Part shown: in pieces, positions 1 through 11,029 of the stretch
Layout: each line of letters opens with the position of its first letter
Position numbering within the stretch: the stretch's first letter is position 1
DNA from: Blasia pusilla
Lineage: Eukaryota > Marchantiophyta > Marchantiopsida > Blasiales
Reading direction: 5' to 3'
NCBI GenBank assembly: GCA_050084515.1
Contig: CM114274.1
Span: forward strand, 20,770,001 to 20,834,000
Length of the DNA: 64,000 nucleotides
Position numbers and translations under genes: made by a program
The notes under the pieces: generated by a model
Told to the model about the DNA's origin: nothing
What the model saw: the letters and a program-made list of their open reading frames with translations, nothing else
Database searches by the model: none

Positions 1-1313
1 AATAGATGTGCACCACATACACCCCTGTGACACTTGAATTTACAGTGTTGTTCCTGACCCAATACATCCTTCCTATTCCATTGCCACTGTGGACATCTTT
101 TGTGGCGATGATCTCCATTTCTATCTTTGGAGCTGATGCAATTCGCTTTGCTCTCTCCACCTTTGGTCTATACATTCTATTTCTCTTCACCCCATTTCTA
201 GACTCAAATAGAAATAGTGGATTGAGATCATCCACCTTCTCCGGGTATATATTGACATCAATCTTGGGTTGAATACAAAATTCAAAGGTCTCTGTAATGC
301 GAACATGCTATGAACTTCCTCAGTCTACGAGTCTGAAACGGGCACTTGTAAGATTGTCCACTTCGTCTTGAGTGCAATTCGTACCTACGGCGATGGGCCA
401 AATTGTGGGGGTATTCCCTGGAGCTCCAATGGCAGCCGGATAAGACTTCCAGAAAGTGCAAGATTCATTTGGGCAGAATAAGTACTTCAATTGATCTCCG
501 GTCCTCGTGAAACGATCAAAGGTTTTGAGTCGCCAAAACCCAGGCCGTGGTCGTCCAGTCCTTGTATAGTTCTTATTTAGGAAAGTGCCGCATGCTCTCC
601 TAATGCCATTAGATCCTGCAAGTGGGTCCACGTCTAGGGCTGCTCCGAGATATATGCCACCGCTTCAGGTTGCAATCCATCTCCATGACCGGAATCCCAT
701 ATTGTTGAACCATCCTAGCGACTGGATGTTGCGAACTTCCAGCAACGGAGGGCTTTTGAAATAAAACATTCACTGATTTTAGAGAGGTTACTCCATCATG
801 GATTTGGGAGCAATCCGGGGTCCCCGAATACCACAACGGCGTAATTTTCTGATCCAAATCAACCACGGGATTTTTTCCTTGATGCTGCCTCTTCACATTC
901 CTGAAGTCAAAATACTTATCTGGTCTCCACGAGTCTCGCTCGGACTGCTTTACTACCATTTGTGTAGGACGTCTTGAAATGCGCCCACGAATATCCCCAC
1001 CAATGTGTACGTCTTGCTCGAGGGGAGTTCCTGCTACGCACTGGTTGAAGGCTTCCACATAGAGTTTCTCATCACCAGATCTCATAGTCGTCTTGACATA
1101 GAGCTCGTAGATTGAATGCCCCCTTCCTTTTGTTATGCCTTTGGTGAGGAAGATATGGGATGCTACAGACTGTAGCATTGCTCTTGCTTGGTCTTGTTGG
1201 CATGCCTCCACAAGTGAAATTCTTTGGCATGCTTGTGACAACCTCCAGGAGGAATGAACACTTTCTGCTCCACTTGTGTTGGGGTAGAGGGCACTTTCAT
1301 GAATGTTCAATCC
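1..1313 (-). pseudogene. MULE transposase P1, C-terminal exon, copy B (partial)
   Basis: This is exon 2 of the transposase of the outermost MULE (copy B). It begins just after an AG acceptor at the GGATTGAAC junction (about 1313) and runs off the left edge of the window. It matches exon 2 of copies C and D almost throughout: a cysteine-poor helical region, then the part leading to the SWIM zinc finger. The SWIM finger itself (CxC...CxH) is cut by the window edge but is complete in copy A near 14711-14773. At least two frames are needed (about 1313-609 and 631-320), so it carries frameshifts. SWIM fingers at the C-terminus are typical of MULE transposases and are thought to bind DNA or protein. 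The rest of the gene lies at 4548-4931 and 15303-16909, separated by insertions. Confidence 0.72.
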
Positions 1314-1744
1314 CTTCAACGACCCCAATGTGAGAAGGGAACGAAAATAGCTCAAAAGTCAAAGAAATAAGCTACCTGTCGGAACCAGACGGGTTGCAAG
1401 GCCGAGGCATCCCATGAACGACTCTGCGACCTGTCGGTTCGTGACGTGTTGCAACACCCAGTAACCACCTAGTGCAACCCATCCGATTCCGAAGGGTTGC
1501 AAGTAAATTTGGCCATACGACTTGCAACCCGTCCTTTTCCGACTGGTTGCACAATCAGGCAACCGGTCAACCTGTCCGATTCCGACAGGTTGCAAGAAAA
1601 TTTGGCCATGCCACTTGTAACCCGTCCTTTTCTGACTGGTTGCACACTGAGGCAACTCGTCAACCCGTCCAATTCCGACGGGTTGCAAGCAAATTTGGCC
1701 ATGCGACTTGTGCGCCCTTTCATAAGTGGCTCCCATGTGTGTTA
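1314..1744. repeat. Palindrome cluster in the P1 intron, copy B (left part)
   Basis: This intron segment contains about six copies of the element's palindrome (arms related to GCAACCCGTCGGA and its complement), at about 1380-1400, 1432-1455, 1480-1502, 1527-1552, 1570-1595 and 1615-1690. Many arms have drifted. The small open frames in both directions here, with repeated peptides such as QPVxFRRVA, are simply the palindromes read as codons. The same intron in copies C (32770-33068) and D (41270-41560) holds the same type of cluster. Confidence 0.8.
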
Positions 1745-4320
1745 GATACTTTTGGGACTCTAGTTAGGTGAGTGGAAGGAGCTAGAACAACAATCTGCAA
1801 TTTAAATGGGATCATTGGTGCTATTTTGACCAAGATGGTGGCAGCTCACAAATCAGATTGGGATAGGAAATTAGCTTCAGTTGTTCATGCTTACAACATA
1901 GCTGAGAAGAGTACAACAGGGAAAAGTCCCTACTTCTTGGTGTATGGGCAGAACCCACTCTCGGTAGTAGAGTTGGAGTTGAAGGCTGATCATACTCTAG
2001 AAGAGCACTTCCAACCTGAAGGTGGCATGGATAGCAGACTGGATATGATTTATGCACTAGAGGAGGAGAGAGAGGCAGCATTTGGAGAAGATCAAGGCAC
2101 TCCAGCAACAAAGGAAGATGAGGTTTGATAACCGAATCAAGCATGATCCAGTGAAGGATGGGGACCTGGGGTTGACGTATGATAGTCGACACCAAAAGTT
2201 TCCGGGAAAGCTGCACATTCGTTGTCTTGGACCTTATCAGAGCTCGAAGCTATGGTGGCCAACATAGAGGGGAGAATCAGGTGTTGACAGTTGGAGCATG
2301 GCTGATCGGTTTGGTGATTTAAAGGGCTCGTTAGAAAGGTCTTTGGATGCTCTTCAAGATGATATAGTCGAATCAAGACATTGGATGCTAGGCTAGAATT
2401 CTCAAGGTAGATTAGAAAGGCAAGGAGTCTGGATTTTTGGAAAATAGGAGGGCAGGCTATTCGAGGGCTACTACCTAGAACACTAGTTGGCCAAATCTAG
2501 ATCTGATTGATGGTATGGCTTCGCCTTGAGATGCTCTACATTATGGAGGTCACATAGAAGAATTTTCAGCAAGTAATGAGGAGCATAGGATACTCAAGGA
2601 GGGCTGAGATCGAATGCTTGAACTCTTGTGGGCTAGAAGCTTACTCATGGAAGCCTAGAGGACCTCATTTGAAGGCCATAAAGCTTGAGAATCCAAGGGA
2701 GAGATTTATGGAGCTGAGAGGATCCAAGGAGTGATTTTTGGAAGATTTGTGTAGGTGGAGCTAAGTGGAGGTGTGAACTGAGGGTAGGGCTCGAACCAGC
2801 TTGAGAAGAAGAAAGCATGGGAAGAATGTAAAGGTAGATCTTACCTTCAAGCATGTCCAAGAGACAAGTCGAGCCTATGCCATCAATGCTGCTCAAGAGA
2901 CTTTAGTTAGGGCAGGTTCAGAAGTAGATGAGGTAGAAATTTCAGGCAGTAGATGCCTTGGAGTAGATGCTTAGGGGGAGGTAGATTTGTAGGAAGGTAG
3001 GAAACAAGAATGCCAGAGAAGCCCAAGTGGGTAGAGGGCTCTCAGCTTCACTTATAAATACTCAGTTTGGTTTAGTTGAAGTGGGCATACATGTTGTTGG
3101 CTAGTAGACACTTGATCTCTTGAGCCAAGCTAACCAGCAGAGTATGTGCTCCCAGATCTAGGTAGTGTGTAGTGTGCTTGAAGGGGGTTGAGACTAAGAA
3201 GGTCTCCCATGTACTCGATGACTTTTTGATACACAGAAAGTAGCCCTGTGGAATGATTTCACCCCCGCCTCAGATCGAGTTTGTGCATGATTGAGTGATG
3301 AGTTGGGGTTGGGGGGGGGGAGGGGGGGGGGCTTGATGAAGTGAGATTCTTGGAGCTGGTTTGACTAATCATTCAAAAGTGTAGTGAGTGGACTAGAGGC
3401 TATACCAGTAGAGGAGAGGCAAGCTCAAGTTCCAAGATTGTGCTCCTCCAAGGTGTGCTTTGAAAGCTTGTTGTTATGCCCACCTGAGTATGGCCTTTCA
3501 CACCAATCACTGATTACTTTTGGGTGTGACAACCTGGACTTCCAGGTCTGGTAAGTGATAAGAGATTAGTGAGTGGAGAAAGAGGGTCATGCTTGAGCTT
3601 CCCTATAGGTAGAAGACCATGGGCTCAGCCTGTTAAGTCTCCTACTACGTGAACAAAGAGAGAGAACAAAGGACCAGCACGGTAAGAGGAGAAGAAGAAG
3701 GGATGTGGGTGTTAGTTTGAGCAAATAGTGAGTTGCACCCCTTTCAGGCTACCTTGGGGGTGGATGATTATACTAGACAGCGTATTGGATGGCCTTATGT
3801 TGTTTTAGTAGTCTCTAGTTGTGAGCCTTGAGTAGGTGTGCTGGTTGAATTTCCATTGAGCACTCTATCTAAGGACTGAAAACTACACCCAAGCTCTCAC
3901 TAGATACTTGGTGAGGAGCAAAAGGTGATTGCACTACCTGATCAGTTAGGAGTTGGGTGTGCTTTAGAGGATTTCCTTGGTACATTCAACTAGTCCAAGG
4001 CAACACATTGAAGGACCTTATGTTGCCCTGATCATTCTTGATTGTGATTTCTAAGTAGAGTGTGCTTGTTGGGTTCCATTGGCCACTCCACTCAAAGCAC
4101 TCAAGAGAATGGAAGGAGTTTTGGTTACTGGGGTGAGGACAGGATTGTGATACTGAAGTGGAGAATGTTTCTCCAGCCTCTTTAGGTAAAGAGGTGGGGT
4201 TTTCAGTTGTCAAGGAGTACATCATAGAGTTCTGATCTTTTGATCTGGCCCTAAGCTCTTACATGGGACCGAACTGGTGGAACTAGCAATATTTTCACCT
4301 GGGTTGTATGGTGGCCATGT
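1745..4320 (+). mobile_element. Decayed LTR-retrotransposon fragment inside the P1 intron of copy B
   Basis: About 2.6 kb unrelated to the MULE separates the two halves of this palindrome-rich intron, which is only about 470 bp long in copies C and D. The left end carries a Ty3/Gypsy integrase remnant (1772-2268). A purine/G-rich run at about 3308-3331 could be a polypurine tract, making the DNA after it a candidate 3' LTR, but I could not identify matching LTRs or a target duplication. From about 2270 to 3300 I see only short degenerate frames. The boundaries are estimated from where MULE intron sequence stops and resumes, and may be off by tens of bases. Confidence 0.5.
1772..2268 (+). pseudogene. 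pol: Ty3/Gypsy integrase C-terminal remnant
   Basis: Two overlapping frames (1772-2128 and 2082-2267) encode the part of a Gypsy integrase just after the catalytic glutamate. There is a helical stretch ending in KSDWDRKLASVVHAYN, the conserved STTGKSPYFLVYGQ block, and then the basic region before the C-terminal domain (KMRFDNRIKH and a K-L-H-I-R-x-L-G-P-Y block). The DDE residues and everything upstream are missing. A frameshift lies near 2110. It is not closely related to the chromovirus at 19796-55695, whose corresponding block reads STTGESLFLLANGR. Confidence 0.75.
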
Positions 4321-4547
4321 ATTACCTGCTAAGACACGACTTGCAACGCGTCGGTTTCCGACTGGTTGCACACTCAGGCCACCCGCCGGTTAGCGACGGG
4401 TTGAACACTCAGGAAACTTGTCGCATCCAACAAGTTGGTTGGTTTTTTTGGTTTGAAATCCCTATAGTGCCCACGCTTCTCAACTTTAGCTGCAACTCTT
4501 CAAACAATTTTTTGCGTAAGCTCGACGAGACAAATTAGTGAAATCAC
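4321..4547. repeat. Palindrome cluster in the P1 intron, copy B (right part)
   Basis: This is the remaining 5' portion of the P1 intron (minus-strand gene) next to the donor at about 4547. It holds two or three diverged palindromes, about 4342-4368, 4381-4402 and 4420-4437, followed by sequence homologous to the intron start in copy C (32661-32770). Confidence 0.7.
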
Positions 4548-4931
4548 CTCCCGCATGAAGTTTCCCCATTGTCTCATTCGTAAAGTCCACCAACTCAGCC
4601 AAGAGCATAACACTTTGTACTTCCCCTCAATCTTTTTGGCATTCCGTGGCTTGTTTCAAGGTTTTGCTGTCCTTGCAGCGTTGGAGTAGAGTGACATGCT
4701 CTGTCCTCTTATTCTCCTTAATGCCAGATTTGGTGTATTGGGTCACAAATGTTGCTAATGGAAAGCATCCGATCTTTCCCTCTCCGGTTGAACCTCCCCA
4801 CCCCACAACACTTCCCTGATAGCAATCCACCCAGGTTGTGCATTGTTCGCCATGAACCCATAAATTTTCAGAGGTGGCCTTTTGTTTTCCTTCACCACAT
4901 CCAATAAGAGTAACGAGCACATCTTCAAACT
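4548..4931 (-). pseudogene. MULE transposase P1, end of exon 1, copy B
   Basis: The minus strand encodes the section LVTLIGxGEGKQKAT through the block containing WVDCYQGSV and RTEHVTLLQRCKDSKTL, ending at the GT donor near 4547. It follows directly on the half at 15313-16909: MULE A (4932-15302) splits the two, and the 10 bases TCTTCAAACT occur on both sides of A. In the correct frame this section carries the second catalytic aspartate region of the MULE DDE core (equivalent of MADNAQPGW in copies C and D). Here the reading frame is shifted. Confidence 0.75.
4922..4931. repeat. Target-site duplication of MULE A, left
   Basis: TCTTCAAACT lies immediately before the AGGGGGCTGG tip of MULE A and is repeated perfectly at 15303-15312. 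Ten bases is within the 8-11 bp range usual for MULEs. Confidence 0.88.
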
Positions 4932-5010
4932 AGGGGGCTGGTATTCTGGCAGCAGAGAGGAAGAGAGGAGAGGAAGAGAGGAGAGTCTCTCTTAAAAAAA
5001 AAGGGCCAAA
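4932..5010 (+). repeat. Left terminal repeat of MULE A
   Basis: AGGGGGCTGGTATTCTG is followed by a purine tract of GGAAGAGA units ending in GAGAGTCTCTC and an A-run. The same terminus starts copies C (23082) and F (60051), and occurs inverted at the ends of D (52061) and E (57710). The purine tract is shared, inverted, with the right end, but the outermost bases of the two ends differ. Confidence 0.85.
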
Positions 5011-6799
5011 TCTGCCTCCTCTCTTCAAAAATTTTTGACATATTTGAAATTTTTGTTTGCTTTCAAATTCATGAAATCTTTAGAATAAAGTTGGTAGTGG
5101 TCCACATTCGGGCCTTAAGAAACCTCCTTTTTTCAGGGGGCGAAAAACAAGTAGACATCATAAGACCACTACAAACATTTTTCCATCACTCTCCATGTGA
5201 GCCTCAGTTTTTTCACATTTCCTGTCTCAGTCTACAGTAAGCTGTGCCCAGGGCTATTTTTTTTGGAGGACCATTGGCAAATAATGTGACCAAAAGTAGC
5301 AATCTAATCTCAATGAAAGGTTCAAATAAAGACCAACTTTGTGAAATGTGAACACAGGAGACGATAATTAAACCAAAAGATTGTTAGCTATCTGGAGTAA
5401 AGAGAAACTGATGTTCCTTCATTCAGATCCTAAATCTGATAAACCGAGAAGCTACACCCCTCCCAACCCGTCGGAATTTTACAGGTTCCAACTCTTGCAA
5501 CCTGTCGGAATCCGATGGCTTGCACCCCTTGCAAGCAAGCTCACCATAACAAAGGAAAGATTTTGAGAAGTGATTCCATTCCACCCTGCACCCACAAAAA
5601 TTCAACATTTTGGGAATCCGAAATGGCAATCCGAAAGGTTATAGGAATCCAACACGTCTTACAGAAGAAAAGAAGCCTAAGACTAGTTTGACGATACTAG
5701 GGGAACGAGCCAAAAGTGAAGAAGCCCGCCACAATGCCTCAGAATTTGGTCTCCCAGGGAAAGAGTCCGATCACTGAAGCAGCCAACCTGTAGGAATCCA
5801 ACAGCTTGCTTGGAAATGGTTGAAAAGTTGCAGTGGTCAAAAAGTGAAAAGTTTCAACCCGTCAGAATCCGACGGGTTGCAAAATAAACATTATGAGTAG
5901 CTTGACGAACACAATCCACAAGTCCAAAAAAAACATTCCACAAACTTTTACAAACACCATTATCGGTTGAAAAAATCTCGTCCTTTATTACATCCGAAGG
6001 AATCTCGGAAATGTACATTTGATCTGGTCTATGATTTCTTCAGCCTTATCATCTACAAATTTACTCCTAACTCTCCTAGGTTCCTATACAAAAGGAATGT
6101 CCTGGGATACAAGTGGCTCCTCTGGCCGATTGTAGATGGGGATCGAAAAAGTTGGCGAATTCGAGAGCCTTGGCCCCCCCCTAGGTACACCATAACGGTC
6201 CCATGTAACCTGATTTGAGTCCCACCGCCTTCCTCGGTAGTATTTCTTGTACGCTGAGCAATGTGACACCCATCCAGTATCAATATGTGCTCCGTTCTTG
6301 GAAATACCATGATGGCAATCCCAATGGTAGTAGGAATCCAACATATCTTAGAGAAGAGAAGAAACCTACGCCTTGTTTGACGATACTAGGGGAAGGTGCC
6401 AAAGTGAAGAAGCCTGCCATAATGCCTCTAAAGTTGGACCAACATGGAAAGAGTCCGATCACTCACGCAGCCAACCGGTCAGAATCTGACAAGTTGCCTG
6501 GAAGTGGTTATAAAGGTGCAGTGGTCAAAACGTGAAAAGTTGCAAGCCGTGGAAATCCGGCGGGTTGCAAAATAGAAGTCCTCAGAGTACATAGACAATC
6601 ACATTCGACAAGACCAAAACAGATATTCAGCAAACTTTTACAAACACCATCATCGTTCGAAAAAATCCTGTCCTTTATTACATCCGAAAGAAGCTCAGAA
6701 CTGTATATTTGATCTATTCTATGAAATCTTTTGCCTCGTCATCAAATAAATCCCTACTCCAAACGCTGCAGTCAAGCTGGGTCCTTGAGTTCTTTGAAC
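5011..6799. other. Left subterminal region of MULE A with a 690-bp tandem duplication
   Basis: No complete gene is visible here. Two tandem units are recognisable: about 5640-6070 and about 6330-6740. They share the same order of blocks: GTAGGAATCCAACA, then GACGATACTAGGGGAA, AGAGTCCGATCACT, a palindrome, and AACTTTTACAAACACCAT followed by TCCTTTATTACATCCGAA. Read on the minus strand each ends with an acidic tail (F-x-D-D-x-A-x-x-x-I and a stop), as if the 3' end of P2 had been duplicated. Between them (about 6084-6344, minus) lies an open stretch that is also recognisable in copies C, D and F. Diverged palindromes lie at about 5500-5523, 5801-5826, 5858-5882, 6470-6497 and 6543-6568. Confidence 0.6.
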
Positions 6800-7308
6800 T
6801 CACTCGTCATCGTCCGAGAGCTCTTCCAAGATTCCTGTCGGCCTTGCCCTCCCGATATTCGGAATCGTGGGAAGTGACAATGGTGTCACTACCAATGGTG
6901 GGTCTGGAACTGGAGCTCTCGGCTTTGGAGGAGAGTTGTACGCCCCAACTAGCCTGTCGTAATCTGCCTTTGCCTCTTTGCAAAGGTCAAACAGGTCTTG
7001 CTTTCCCTCAAGGCAGAAAATGTTCCTGCCACTGTGCCAGGCGTCTCTGATACTCGCCCTTGAAAGGCCCACTAAGTCGAACACCAAGTCACCCGGCCTT
7101 GAGCAGAGCTTGATGAGCGTTTGCATCAGGGCTGGCAACTTTTCCCTTCCTCCAAGTAAGGGGGTACCTTCTTGCATCATGGGTGGGGGGAATTGTATAA
7201 ACTATCTAAGTTGTACCCATTGGAGCATGGATCCACAGGATCCACGATCTTAAACACTTGGAAGTTATGCTCGGGCCGAACAAAGCAGTAAACATAGGAG
7301 TGGTCCAT

Positions 7309-7777
7309 CTGTAAAGAAGCACGTCGGAAACAATGTCAGCAACAAGAAAGAGCTACTTGACCACAGGTCTACTCTCAATATGGTGACATACTTTGCAACA
7401 CTTCCCCAAAGAACTTCGCTTAACCCCAGAGAACTTCTTTATAATCCTAACATTAGAGTAACATGAGCAACATGAGCAATCCATCGGATTGCTCATGGTT
7501 GCTGGCTTAGAGCAGCCTATGGTTGGCTAAGAGCAACCCGTCGCTTTCAGACGGGTTGCATCATTCCAAAAACACAAGGAAAAAGCATGAGCACTTACAA
7601 CTCGTCAGGTTCCGACGGGTTGCATTCAACCAATGGAGACTTGCGGTAAATTTGCAACCCGGCGCTTTCAGACGGATTGCATCACCAAAGTCTCCAGCTC
7701 AAACAATCCGACGGGTTGCATGCAGAGATGCAACCCGTCGGAGAAAGACAATTTGAATACAAATTTAGAGCCCGTAC
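7309..7777. repeat. P2 intron 3 of MULE A, palindrome cluster
   Basis: This intron has the donor GTACGG (complement, 7777) and acceptor TTTACAG. Palindromes occupy about 7468-7745, with arms at about 7535-7560, 7597-7625, 7655-7682 and 7706-7742. The 7309-7460 part near the acceptor has none. In C, D and F the intron carries the same cluster with partly different spacers. Confidence 0.8.
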
Positions 7778-8837
7778 CCGAATTTGACTCATCGCGGATC
7801 GGAATGGGTACTCGTTCGTGATGACCCACAATTGCTCCGTCCTCCACTTCATCGACCTCTTGACGCACTGGAGGTTGAAGAGCTCATTCTCGCTCCCTCT
7901 AGTCAAAACTAAGAAACTGCCTCCTGTCACTGAGATAAGCGTCTACAAAGGAAAAAAGGAGCGCAATGTGGTCATAAGAAAGAGGGACATTGCAGTCCGG
8001 GACCCCGTCGGACGGATTCTCGTCCCACAAGCGCAACCCCGAGGGAAAATCAGAGACGAGGAGATCCACCGCCACCTCCTCGACCTCCCCATGGACCGTC
8101 CAGGGAGCATGCCCATTTTGTTGAAGCTTCCGTCTTAGCGTTGTCAATTTCTCGATGGCGGGTGTCGACGCTTGGGAACTGAAACTTTTCAGCTCATCCA
8201 GAAGATTCGTGTAGTGAATGATGATGTTTGTCCGGGTCGTTGTTTCTCTATATCTTCCCAAGGATGATGGAGTGTATTCCACATCCTCGTCTGCTCCCTG
8301 GGACAACCCTGGCGCCTCTCGCTTCCGCTTCTCCTGAGTCTACGGTCGGCTTGTTGGGGTCTCTATCGAGAGACACTTTCTCCCCAATCCGACCTTGCAC
8401 ATCTTCATCCCTCTTCCGCTCGTGCTTGATTATCGCCTTCAGCTCCTTGTAGAAATCGGGGCCAAGTTCGGGGTTGAGAATGGCGATGTAGCGTTGCATC
8501 TTGCTTGCCGTGTACTTTGTAGCTGCAGATACTGCAGCTTGGATGAACTTTGCACACTCAGACAAAGACACTTTCTCCTTCCGCTCCAGCTCCAATGAAG
8601 CGCTCTTCTTGGCAGCTTGTATCTTTGACCAGCAAAGGATTGTCATGGCTGCATCTTGGGAAATAAATTTATTTGTCCAAGTCTTTTTTTTTTTTTTTAG
8701 CACCCTTTGCCAACATCTCATTTACAAGGGCATCGCCCAAGAACCCCTTGTACTCTGCCGGGTGCGTCGTTAGCACTTTCTTCACCCGATCGCAATCCTG
8801 GATCTAGTGGTGGGTGACATTCCCCTCCGATACAATC

Positions 8838-9466
8838 CTGCACATCCAAACTCAATATAAGAAAAATTTCAAGGTACATAAATTCCTGCAACCCGTCGGA
8901 CTCTGACAGGTCGTCACAGCTCATAGTCGGAATGGTAGCTATGAGCTAAATTTTGCAACCCATCGGAGTCCAACGGATTGCATTCAAATTTGTGATTGCC
9001 TGGTTTCAACCCGTCGGACTCCGAAGCGTTGTCAGATAATTTGTCTTTAGAGAGTGGTTACCGCGAGAAAAGTGAACATATCAACCCGTCAGAGTCCGAC
9101 AGGTTGCGCAATTTCAATTAAGGCTGTAATTTGATGCCAAAAATGTAGCTCCCCTACCTTCGAATGCAACCTGTCGGACTCCGACGATTTGCTTTCTTCA
9201 AAAAACATCCAAAAATAGTGGCCAGTCGAGCAACTCGTCAGACTCCGACGAGTTGCTTTCGGCCAAAAACATCCTGAATATGTGGTCAGTCAAACAACTC
9301 ATCGAAGTGCGACGAGTTGCTTTCGGCCAAAAACATCCTAAACCAATGATCAGTCAAACAATTCGTCGGAGTCCGACGAGTTGCTTTCGGCCAAAAACAT
9401 CCCAAAAACAGTGGCGAATCAAACAACTTGTCGGAGTCCGACGGTTTGCAACAAGAGGAAACTTAC
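8838..9466. repeat. P2 intron 2 of MULE A, palindrome array
   Basis: This intron runs from the GTAAGT donor (complement of 9461-9466) to the GTGCAG acceptor (8838-8840). It contains about ten palindromes, for example around 8886-8913, 8956-8982, 9005-9032, 9082-9107, 9167-9192, 9232-9258, 9294-9320, 9358-9384 and 9423-9449. In the right half they recur about every 64 bp. Here most arms are the variant CAACTCGTC / GACGAGTTG, with both arms changed together. Confidence 0.85.
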
Positions 9467-10926
9467 GTGTTCATGGCATGCATGGCTATCTCCACCGTCG
9501 CCATGTGATGAGGGTATTGATGTAGCACGACTGCCTTCACGCAAAAATGTGCCTCCAATGAGTTTGGGTGCTCCTCTGCAAACTGGGTCCATGCCATGAA
9601 CCTCTTGTTTCCATCCCAGATGAAGAGATAAAAGTTCCGCATCCAGCTGAATTCCGTCCCCTCTATCGCCATTCTGAATTCCTGATCTCTCATCCTCCAG
9701 AATGTATCGAGCCCTTCCAAGTCCTCCTCCGTAACCAGCGCTTGGGTTCCATGTTCATCGTAAGGCTGAACATAGAACGGAGGGAAGCTGTCGACGTAGA
9801 ATGCTGTCGTTGCCAATTATTTTAGCTTCGCAATATCCTTGTCAGACTGAATTTCGCGGACGTACTCCATTGTTCGCAATCGGCAAAGTGGAATTCTCAA
9901 GGCTTTCTGGCCCTCCATCAGTGCCATCTACTTTACCACATGTCATAATGGGGACAAGGTCAATAAGCTACACTGAATTGCCATTGAATTGCAACATGGG
10001 CCTTCACATAACTCAAAGAACACATATCCTCTCTTACCCGCTCGAAGATTGGGTCGGTGTCTTGGCCAGCCAACTGCTTTGGGACATCAGCTGGCAAGTC
10101 CATTGGAAACTCGTCGATCCGGTAGAGGTCGATTTCTTCCGCCGGGCTTAGAGACGAGGATGACCGCTCTCCTACTTCTTCAGCAATGTCCACCATCTCC
10201 ACGCTGGCGGTCCTCATGACCTCATCGTCCATCACTTGAACTTCGGCCATTTCCGCTATATTGATTGTGTCCCCGAACTTCATCGAGGAAATTTCTTGCA
10301 TCTCAACACTTTCGGTTGGACGGGCATGGCTTTCTTCAATGGCAATGGCTTTTTCCCTCCAAGATTTTGCCAATTCTGCTCTCCTCACCGACGCGTCCAG
10401 ACGCTTCTTTTCACGCTTTTCGTCGGTGATCCTTTTCTTCAAGGCCTGCGACGCCTCAGCATGTGCGTTTTTTTTCGAGCACCTCATTTACACATTTTGC
10501 AAGAAGCTCCTGCTTGTGCATCTTCGCTTCCCTTTCCCGCTCCTTGATTTCTTGCTGCCTTATCTCATTGGCCAAACGAGGCCCTGGAGATGGTGACGCA
10601 GGAGTCCTCATGGACTTGGGAATGAAGCTCCCAGCCTTGTTTGCTTGAGATTTTTTCCTCGTCATTATTCCCGAAAAAGCCTCCTATGGACAAGGAAATT
10701 GCTCTCTGTGCACGATGAATCGCCTCGAGGAATCGCCTTGATGAGTCGCCTTGCTAATTTTGCAATCAGTCGCCTAAATGAGTAGCTCGAATCGTCTCGC
10801 GATCGTTTGCTCGAATCATCTCGCGATGAGTCATCGTGTAAAGCCCCCCTTGGTATCTGCTCAGCTGCTGCGCGGAAGAGCAATTGAGATCGCGAAACGA
10901 AAAACCGGAAATGAGCGAACACTTGC

Positions 10927-10935
10927 CTATTTATA
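10927..10935 (-). promoter_or_regulatory. TATA box of P2, MULE A
   Basis: TATAAATAG on the minus strand, about 260 bp upstream of the P2 ATG. It is conserved in copy C (29632-29640) and mutated in B (TATCAATAG) and D (TTTAAATAG). The next palindromes begin about 100 bp upstream of it. Confidence 0.6.
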
Positions 10936-11029
10936 CTTTTCGAGCCGTTGGGATGACTGTTGGGTTGCATCGTCCTTCCGACGGCGACGTGCCGGATGTT
11001 CTGGAAGTCTGGACGTGAAAAAACCCAAC

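Larger units (their letters stand above)
6800..10665 (-). pseudogene. P2, ParB/methyltransferase-like accessory protein, MULE A (4 exons, broken)
   Basis: Exons by comparison with C and D: 1, 10665-10038; 2, 9939-9467; 3, 8837-7778; 4, 7308-6800. The start is the ATG of MTRKKSQANK, because the upstream in-frame codons are not conserved between copies. Exon 1 is a charged coiled coil. Exon 2 holds a ParB/Srx-like segment with IWDGNKR (H changed to K). Exon 3 keeps the block around KFIQAAVSAATKYTASKMQR, then jumps from the SLDR block to the segment before the methyltransferase-like region, an internal deletion of about 1 kb compared with D. The motif-IV-like VSDFPSG and the exon-4 motif-I-like PGDLVFDLVGLS follow, and the protein ends ELSDDDE. 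Frameshifts occur in exons 1, 2 and 4, and the intron-1 acceptor is AT instead of AG. Family assignment is by motif recognition only. Confidence 0.72.
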
